A program made the position numbers and the translations under genes. From the NCBI GenBank assembly GCA_900539505.1, contig UQCL01000065.1, positions 1-11,739 on the forward strand: DNA of 11,739 nucleotides. The letters are read 5' to 3'. The DNA comes from an uncultured Campylobacter sp. GTDB lineage: Bacteria > Campylobacterota > Campylobacteria > Campylobacterales > Campylobacteraceae. Numbering within the stretch: position 1 is the first letter of the stretch; each line of letters opens with the position of its first letter. The notes beneath the pieces were generated by a model, which was not told the origin of the DNA, searched no databases, and was given only the letters and a program-made list of their open reading frames with translations. Positions 7,307 to 11,739 of this stretch are shown piece after piece.

Positions 7307-7663
7307 ATTTTTCCTTTAGCTGGTATCTTAAAATTTTGGAATTTTACAGCGCGTAGGCTAAATTTACGATGACAAGACTGAAGCAAGAGTAGAATTTTAA
7401 AATCTCGTTGCCAAATTTGTGGGGCAAATTTCAAAATTTCATGTCGTGGAATTTTAAAATTCCGTAGTAATAGAATTTTAAAATTTCGCTCCTTGAGGCT
7501 TTGTGTGTAAATTTAAAACTCCGCTATACAAAATTTTAATACTAAGGCATTTGCGCGACGCGGGCTAGCTACGTAAATTTAAAGAATTTTTGTAGCTAGC
7601 CACTAGTAGATGCCCGTAGCGCTCTGCACTGATTTAGCGCGGTAGCGGCTAGAATAAGCTAAC
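7307..7663. other. Intergenic region between permease and glycerate kinase
   Basis: 357 bases with no gene. It contains three copies of RGAATTTTAAAATYYCG (7391, 7448, 7472), of which 7448-7463 is a perfect 16-base palindrome. It also holds a perfect 10-base inverted repeat at 7563-7601 and GC-rich imperfect dyads right after the permease stop (about 7610-7655). No -10 box stands out, so the kinase may be read through from the permease or driven by a weak promoter here. Confidence 0.5.
7563..7601. repeat. Perfect 10-base inverted repeat after the permease gene
   Basis: GGCTAGCTAC (7563-7572) and GTAGCTAGCC (7592-7601) are exact reverse complements around a 19-base AT-rich loop. On the minus strand the hairpin would sit 62 bases past the permease stop. 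No T run follows, so it is not a standard intrinsic terminator. It might stabilise the permease mRNA end or bind a protein. Confidence 0.55.
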
Positions 7664-9040
7664 CTAGATCAAAAACAGCGACAAAACCCACACGCTGATC
7701 ATGCCCGTAATGCCCATAATTAGGGTTAGCATTGTTTGGGTGCGGTAGCCTTGCTGTGGGTTCATCTTGCTGAAATTCGTAACGACCCAGAAGTAGCTGT
7801 CGTTAGCGTGCGAAACCGTCATCGCGCCCGCTGCGATCGCCATTACGACGAGCGCGCCGGACATTTCGGAGGTAAAGCCCAGTACCTGCATTAGCGAGCC
7901 GTCTGCGTTAAATGCGCCCATAATCGAAGCTGTAGTGATGATCGCAACGGTGGAGCTTCCTTGCGCGGTTTTTAAGACAGCTGAGATTAAGAACGGGAAG
8001 AAAATCCCAGCGGCTTTAATCGCGGTCGCATTGTCCTTGATGTAGGTTACGAAGCCGGCGTCGGTGATGACCTTGCCTAGCACTCCGCCCGCTGCGGTGA
8101 TGAATAGGATCGGGCCTACTATCTTTAAGGACTCGTTGGTGATCTCGCTAAATTCGCCTAGTTTGCCGGTTTGTGCGAGCAAAAATACCGCAAAAACTAC
8201 GCCCAAGGCTAGCGCGATGATAGGATTTCCTAAAAATTGCGAAATTTCGCCCGCAAACCCGCCTACTTTTAGGATCTTGGCGACGGAACCCAGCGCCATA
8301 AATAGGATCGGCACCAAAATAGGGGCTAAGCTTAAAAATCCGCCCGGCAATTTGCCATATTGTTTAAGCAGATCGTCGTAGCTTTTGGCGATGACTTCAT
8401 TCGCTTCAGCTTCGCTTATATGGACGCTTTTGGCGACTTTTTTAGAAAAAAAGTATGTAGCGATCAGCACCGGCAAGGACACTACCGCGCCCATTGCGAT
8501 TACGAGCAGCAGATTGCCGCCTAGACCCACGGCGCCTGCTGCGGCGATCGGCCCCGGAGTCGGCGGGATGAATACGTGCGAGGCATAAAGTCCGCCCGAG
8601 AGCGCCACTGCTAGAGCGACCGGATTTTCGCCGATTTTTTTGCTGATAGCTTCTCGGATCGGGTTTAAAACGACGAAGCCGCTGTCGCAAAATACGGGGA
8701 TACCCACGATCCAGCCCATTATGAGCATCGCAAGCTCGGGGCGCTTCTGCCCGACTACGTTTACGACCATATCGGCGAGTTTGAGCGCCGCGCCCGTCTT
8801 TTCGAGCACGGTACCGATGAGCGCACCGAATATTATGACGATACCGATACTCTTAAACGTGCCGCTGAATCCGTCGCCGATAATCGCGGGGATCTTGGCT
8901 AGCGGTATGCCCGCGACGATCGCGAGCGCCAGGGAGATAAGCATTAGCGCCAAAAACGGGTGAACGCCTGCTTTGGAGATCAAAAAAATCATCACGACGA
9001 CCGCTATGGCGAAGCAGATGATTAACGCAACACCGCTCAT
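7664..9040 (-). CDS. GntP-family permease (gluconate/glycerate-type H+ symporter)
   Basis: A 458-residue inner-membrane transporter with about 12-14 hydrophobic segments across its length. GntP-family landmarks are GIPVFCDSGFVVL (113-125), HVFIPPTPGPIAAA (155-168), AQGSSTVA (359-366) and HANDSYFWVV (411-420). Family members import gluconate, idonate, fructuronate, serine or glycerate. Because a glycerate kinase follows and no gluconate kinase or Entner-Doudoroff gene is in view, glycerate is the likeliest substrate (inference from context). AAGGAG lies five bases before the ATG. A dyad at 9071-9097 upstream may be an operator. The protein looks full length. Confidence 0.93.
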   Translation of the reverse strand: MSGVALIICFAIAVVVMIFLISKAGVHPFLALMLISLALAIVAGIPLAKIPAIIGDGFSGTFKSIGIVIIFGALIGTVLEKTGAALKLADMVVNVVGQKRPELAMLIMGWIVGIPVFCDSGFVVLNPIREAISKKIGENPVALAVALSGGLYASHVFIPPTPGPIAAAGAVGLGGNLLLVIAMGAVVSLPVLIATYFFSKKVAKSVHISEAEANEVIAKSYDDLLKQYGKLPGGFLSLAPILVPILFMALGSVAKILKVGGFAGEISQFLGNPIIALALGVVFAVFLLAQTGKLGEFSEITNESLKIVGPILFITAAGGVLGKVITDAGFVTYIKDNATAIKAAGIFFPFLISAVLKTAQGSSTVAIITTASIMGAFNADGSLMQVLGFTSEMSGALVVMAIAAGAMTVSHANDSYFWVVTNFSKMNPQQGYRTQTMLTLIMGITGMISVWVLSLFLI

Positions 9041-9070
9041 AAAAGCTCCTTGAATGGATTTAATTTGCCC

Positions 9071-9097
9071 GCAAGCGGTTTAAGCTAAGCCGTTTGC
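9071..9097. promoter_or_regulatory. Imperfect palindrome upstream of the permease, possible operator
   Basis: Arms GCAAGCGGTTT (9071-9081) and AAGCCGTTTGC (9087-9097) surround five bases (AAGCT) and match at 9 of 11 positions as reverse complements. It lies 31-57 bases before the permease ATG. A weak -10-like TATATT occurs upstream on the minus strand (9134-9139), which would put the dyad in the leader. The symmetry and place suit a dimeric repressor or activator. A 5' leader hairpin is less likely because the mismatches become A-C in the transcript. Confidence 0.4.
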
Positions 9098-9206
9098 GCT
9101 TCAAATTTAATGCGGTAATTTTAGCGAAATTTTAATATAAAGCAAGAAAGGCGGCGTTAAATTCATGAAAATTTATGATTTATGCGGGAATGAAGGACTA
9201 GCTAGC

Positions 9207-9248
9207 GGAATTTATCGGTTGGAATTTATCGGTTGGAGCTTATCGGTG
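9207..9248. repeat. 14-base tandem repeat, three units
   Basis: GGAATTTATCGGTT occurs exactly twice head to tail (9207-9220, 9221-9234). A third unit, GGAGCTTATCGGTG (9235-9248), has three changes. The unit is not a multiple of three and lies outside genes, so it is probably a slippage-type tandem repeat whose copy number may vary. Confidence 0.8.
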
Positions 9249-9384
9249 CCGCGCGGCGAGAGGCGGTTTAAATTTTAAAATTTGCGACGTTTGCTTTGAT
9301 ATGCTGTTTGTTTTAATGCGCTACGCGGCGGGCGGCGGAAATTTTATCGCGGATCGGTCGTCGTCTTGGTGCGGCAATGGAGAC

Positions 9385-9459
9385 CGCTTGCGCTTTACGC
9401 ACAGCTTTGGCGGCTTGGGGGCGTGAGCGACGCGGACGGCTTTGCGGCGCTTGCTGCGG
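9385..9459 (+). pseudogene. Relic of an EamA (DMT) transporter gene, inverted copy of part of the neighbour
   Basis: This 75-base segment matches the EamA gene at 10741-10815 in inverted orientation at 64 of 75 bases by hand, with no gaps. It translates on the plus strand to LALYAQLWRLGGVSDADGFA followed by ALAA, against LSLYTRVWRLEGVSDAQGFA and ALAA (residues 203-226 of the intact protein): 18 of 24 residues are identical. Its frame runs only from 9300 to a TAG at 9519, with no start and no membrane segments around it. After 9459, VKIERNSRGG could correspond to LKIIGASRAS if about 15 codons were lost, and FDFSGA in another frame near 9550 resembles LDFAGF; both are weak. It is best explained as the decayed remains of a paralogous transporter or a partial inverted duplication. 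Confidence 0.72.
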
Positions 9460-9900
9460 CGGAAGCAGTGAAGATAGAGCGCAATAGCCGCGGCGGCGAT
9501 AGCGGCGATGAAAGGCGATAGTATCGGCGGCGGCGGCTATGAGGCAGCGGCGAAATTTTGATTTTAGCGGCGCCAGAGAAGCTTTTCTTAAAGATAGAAT
9601 TTTAATCAAAGGCAGAAGCGGCGTCGGTGGAGCTTCGATCAAAACGGTGCATAGAGGCTCGGATAAAAACCGGCGGCAATGCCTGATCTCCAAAATTTTG
9701 ATCCAGAACACTCGGGATGCGAGAATTTCTAGCGATAATCTTAGCTCGCCCGAGTTAAAATTTTGATCGAGAGTATTTGGCGATAGAATTTCATTCAAAA
9801 GCTAGCAATAGCGAAATTTTACGGCTCCGAAAACGGCGGGAATTTTACTATTTGAAGGCAACGGGAGGGGGGTTACAGCTTTTTATATGATTTTTTGCGA

Positions 9901-9940
9901 GTCTGCCGTGATCTTTTCACGATTTTTTAAAATTCCAGAC
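9901..9940 (+). terminator. Nested hairpin with T run, possible plus-strand terminator
   Basis: CGTGA (9907-9911) pairs with TCACG (9917-9921) around TCTTT, and six Ts follow at 9923-9928. An outer pair, GTCTG (9901-9905) with CAGAC (9936-9940), encloses both. The stem is short, and no intact plus-strand gene lies upstream, so it may be left over from the decayed gene. Confidence 0.3.
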
Positions 9941-10083
9941 GGTATTTGCGCGGTTTATATGTGACGAAATTTTACGGTTCGATAAATTTATAGAGCAATT
10001 TAAATTTACAGTCGCTTAAATTTATAAGCTACTGCGCCTCTTTTTTGAGCGCTCTTTGCGCGCGTAAATTTTAATCGGCAGCT

Positions 10084-10506
10084 CTATCTAATCCGCAAAA
10101 TTTTAGTTTTTGAAATTTTATAGATTTTCGAGCTTGCGTTTTGGCTGAAATTTTGATCCACGACCTGATCCGCCGCTGCTTTCGCCCACTCTTCGTCGAA
10201 GCTTTGTCCATTTAAATTGGCGCTGCTGGAGTAGAGCCAGTCAAATTGCCTCAAAAACTCCTCGTGAGCGCACCCTTTTACGACGCGCACGGCCTTGGCG
10301 TTCGGATATAAAAACGTCGTTTTTCTCGCGCGGCGTACTAAATTTTTAAATTTAGCGGGCACGCGAGCGAGATTTTTTAGCTCGCTAAGCTTCGCCGTCG
10401 TTATGAGGCAGGGTTTGTCCGCTGCTCGGCGTTTGAGCGCGTTTATCTCGCGAAAATCCTTACTCAAAAATCCCGCCGTCGTATCCGTCTGCGCCAAATA
10501 GATCAT
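10084..10506 (-). CDS. Compact Sua5/YciO/YrdC-family protein
   Basis: 140 residues resembling the YrdC fold used by threonylcarbamoyl-AMP synthases, the first step of tRNA t6A synthesis. Recognisable parts are QTDTTAGF (6-13, like PTDTVYGL), KRR with KPC (25-33, like the K-R-KP nucleotide/threonine site), and SSANLNG (94-100, like SSANxSG). The usual Sua5/TsaC length is about 185-210 residues, so this is a reduced version and its enzyme activity is uncertain. I chose the ATG at 10504-10506: it has GGAGGAG directly upstream and starts 13 bases after the EamA stop. An in-frame upstream ATG at 10626 would overlap the EamA gene by 107 bases and add an unrelated 40 residues. It is probably co-transcribed with the EamA gene. 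Confidence 0.75.
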   Translation of the reverse strand: MIYLAQTDTTAGFLSKDFREINALKRRAADKPCLITTAKLSELKNLARVPAKFKNLVRRARKTTFLYPNAKAVRVVKGCAHEEFLRQFDWLYSSSANLNGQSFDEEWAKAAADQVVDQNFSQNASSKIYKISKTKILRIR

Positions 10507-10519
10507 CTCTCCTCCAAAT

Positions 10520-11419
10520 TTACGCCTTTTTCCTATCTTTAGCCAGCAAAAATATGCACGAGATAATGAGCGTAAAGCCCGCAAAATCAAGAAACACAAA
10601 CTCCGTCCCCAGCCAAAAATAAGCAAACGCCGCCGCGCTCACCGGTTCGATGCACGCGATCATGCTCGCCCTACTCGCGCCTATTATCTTTAACCCCGTC
10701 ATGTAAAAGCTAAACGCGCATATCGTGCCCAGGATCACGACCGCAGCAAGCGCCGCAAAGCCCTGCGCGTCGCTCACGCCCTCTAGCCGCCAAACACGCG
10801 TGTAAAGCGAGAGCGCGCCGCCGCCGATGATCATGCCCCAGCCTAAATTTAGCGCAATGGGGTATTTTTGATTTAGCTTCGCGGGGATGAGGCTGTAAAT
10901 CACGACGCCAAGCGCGCTAATCAGGCACCAAACCAGCGCCTCCGCGCTGATAACCAGCGAGCCAAGATCGCCGTGAGTGGCGAGCAGCACGACGCCCAGC
11001 ACCGCCAAAATAAGCGCGATGAGTTCGACCTTTTTAGGCGCGCGTCGCTGTAAAAAACAGACGACGGCGAGGATGAGCGCGGGCGCGGAGTACTGGATCA
11101 CGGTCGCGACGGCGGCGTTTGAGAGCTCGATGCTGTAAAAATACGCATACTGCGTCATCATAAGCCCAAAAAAGGCGTAGATGAGCAGCTGCGGCAAAAG
11201 CGCGCGATCTTTTAGCGGCGCAAGGGCTAGGCGCGGCGAACGAACGACATAATACGCTACCATAGCAAGCCCCGCAAGGCTCAGGCGGTATGGCACGAGC
11301 CAGTCGGCACTAACGCCTTTTTGCGTGAACAAATACTGCCCGCAAACTCCGCTAAACCCCCATAATACGCCGCCAAAAAGCGTGATGAAAACGCCGAAAA
11401 ATTCGCTCTGAGATCTCAT
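10520..11419 (-). CDS. EamA/DMT-superfamily transporter
   Basis: A 299-residue inner-membrane protein of the drug/metabolite transporter (RhaT/EamA) type, with about ten hydrophobic segments in two EamA halves (about 10-145 and 158-292). Typical features are the GGVLWGFSGV start of TM1 (16-25), QYSAPALIL (109-117) at the end of the first half, and ACIEPVSAAAFAYFWLGTE (254-272) at the end of the second. Members export or import metabolites and amino acids; the substrate cannot be read from sequence. The ATG at 11417-11419 has only a weak GGCGG-like upstream site but places TM1 correctly. A TATACT box lies about 25 bases upstream. The Sua5/YrdC-like gene follows after 13 bases. A broken inverted copy of codons 203-226 lies at 9385-9459. 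Confidence 0.92.
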   Translation of the reverse strand: MRSQSEFFGVFITLFGGVLWGFSGVCGQYLFTQKGVSADWLVPYRLSLAGLAMVAYYVVRSPRLALAPLKDRALLPQLLIYAFFGLMMTQYAYFYSIELSNAAVATVIQYSAPALILAVVCFLQRRAPKKVELIALILAVLGVVLLATHGDLGSLVISAEALVWCLISALGVVIYSLIPAKLNQKYPIALNLGWGMIIGGGALSLYTRVWRLEGVSDAQGFAALAAVVILGTICAFSFYMTGLKIIGASRASMIACIEPVSAAAFAYFWLGTEFVFLDFAGFTLIISCIFLLAKDRKKA

Positions 11420-11443
11420 TTACCGCCTTAAATTTAAAGCCAA

Positions 11444-11467
11444 AGTATATAAGCTTATGCTTAAGCT
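11444..11467 (-). promoter_or_regulatory. -10 box and dyad upstream of the EamA gene
   Basis: On the minus strand 11449-11444 reads TATACT, a good -10 box about 25 bases before the EamA ATG. Just upstream, AGCTTA (11452-11457) and TAAGCT (11462-11467) form an inverted repeat around TGCT, in the spacer region of that promoter, a position suited to a regulator. Confidence 0.4.
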
Positions 11468-11557
11468 GGGGTTAAATTTGGGCTTCGGCGGAGTTTGTTT
11501 GGCAATGCTTGCAACTAGTAAAATTTTGTAAATTTAAAATTTAAGGCTAAACATTAG

Positions 11558-11566
11558 TGATATAAT
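11558..11566 (+). promoter_or_regulatory. Extended -10 promoter of the AT-rich gene
   Basis: TGATATAAT is an extended -10 (TGnTATAAT) with a perfect hexamer at 11561-11566. It lies 34 bases before the ATG at 11601, giving a leader of about 28 bases. AAAGGAG at 11585-11591 is a strong ribosome binding site nine bases before the ATG. Confidence 0.7.
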
Positions 11567-11600
11567 AAATATAACATTTTTCACAAAGGAGAATAAAAGA

Positions 11601-11722
11601 ATGAAGAAAAATTGGTCAGAAATTTCTCTTGCAACGAGAGCCCAAATTTTACTTAACTACAATAATTTGGATTTTTCTAAAGATGATTTTAAACTTATTG
11701 ACATTTATCAAAAAGATAATAA
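11601..11722 (+). CDS. 5' part of an AT-rich hypothetical gene, cut by the sequence end
   Basis: About 40 codons open from a well-supported ATG (strong ribosome binding site, extended -10). The protein begins MKKNWSEISLATRAQ and continues LLNYNNLDFSKDDFKLIDIY; I do not recognise it. There is no signal peptide or membrane segment in the visible part. GC is about 25% (30 of 122 bases by hand), far below its neighbours (for example 35 of 60 bases in part of rpe), and codons strongly prefer A/T ends, which suggests recent horizontal transfer. The frame stays open to 11739, but the final residues (CLLYT) come from adapter sequence and should be ignored. Function is unknown. Confidence 0.7.
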
Positions 11723-11739
11723 CTGTCTCTTATACACAT
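11723..11739. other. Synthetic Tn5 mosaic-end (library adapter) sequence at the window edge
   Basis: The last 17 bases, CTGTCTCTTATACACAT, equal the first 17 of the 19-base mosaic end CTGTCTCTTATACACATCT used in transposase-based (Nextera-type) library preparation. Natural IS50 ends differ from this hybrid sequence. It is most simply untrimmed adapter left at a contig end. Confidence 0.93.

Larger units (their letters stand above)
9041..10083. other. 1.04-kb gene-poor stretch with repeats and a gene relic
   Basis: No intact gene is convincing. A 161-codon minus-strand frame (9313-9798) is very rich in Arg, Ala and Leu, has no good ribosome binding site, and is the antisense of the EamA relic, so I reject it. 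Contents in order are the permease leader with its palindrome, a 14-base tandem repeat (9207-9248), the EamA relic (9385-9459, perhaps on to about 9590), a GGC-rich low-complexity patch (about 9460-9550), a loose direct repeat (9692-9730 and 9757-9792) and a nested hairpin with a T run (9901-9940). Confidence 0.6.

Noticed and set aside
9313..9798. 161-codon minus-strand open frame
   Set aside because: Extreme Arg/Ala/Leu content, no ribosome binding site, no domain, and it runs antisense to the EamA relic and through GGC-rich low-complexity DNA.
10034..10052. GC-rich hairpin downstream of the YrdC-like gene as a terminator
   Set aside because: The T/A run is in the loop rather than after the stem on either strand, and the stem has a bulge.
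11723..11739. Natural Tn5/IS50 end, meaning a transposon insertion
   Set aside because: The bases match the hybrid synthetic mosaic end, not the natural outside or inside end, and they stop at the sequence edge.

Overview
The window looks like a Campylobacter chromosome segment from a mid-40s %GC species, such as C. gracilis or the C. rectus/C. showae group; the exact species is a guess. The grounds are the constant AAATTTTA/TAAAATTT words in intergenic DNA, weak -35 but clear -10 promoters, and the order rpmB (minus) / rpe (plus) / dnaQ-like exonuclease (plus), which from memory matches C. jejuni Cj0450c-Cj0452. No RNA gene, CRISPR array or intact mobile element is visible.

Left third (1-4318) is dense housekeeping DNA. 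On the minus strand rpmB (L28), a two-TM potassium channel with an RCK domain, and argJ (ornithine acetyltransferase) form a tight run with an 18-base gap and then an 8-base overlap. Diverging from rpmB on the plus strand are rpe and a DEDDh 3'-5' exonuclease with a TTG start.

The middle (4319-9040) starts with about 1.85 kb of gene-poor DNA holding decayed short palindromic repeats, two adjacent hairpins and a degenerate 60-base-period repeat. Two minus-strand genes follow, a GntP-family permease and a glycerate 2-kinase. Together they plausibly import glycerate and phosphorylate it into lower glycolysis/gluconeogenesis.

The right part (9041-11739) has another gene-poor kilobase with a 14-base tandem repeat and a broken inverted copy of part of the neighbouring EamA transporter gene. 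Next come a compact Sua5/YrdC-like protein and the intact EamA transporter, both minus strand. Last is a divergent, very AT-rich gene (about 25% GC), probably acquired horizontally. It is cut after about 40 codons because the last 17 bases (11723-11739) match the synthetic Tn5 mosaic end of a sequencing library adapter. The true genomic sequence therefore probably stops at 11722.

I found no convincing new multi-gene system. The strongest second-look items are the adapter at the right edge, the EamA relic, the glycine-less RCK motif of the channel, and the decayed repeats in the gene-poor stretches.
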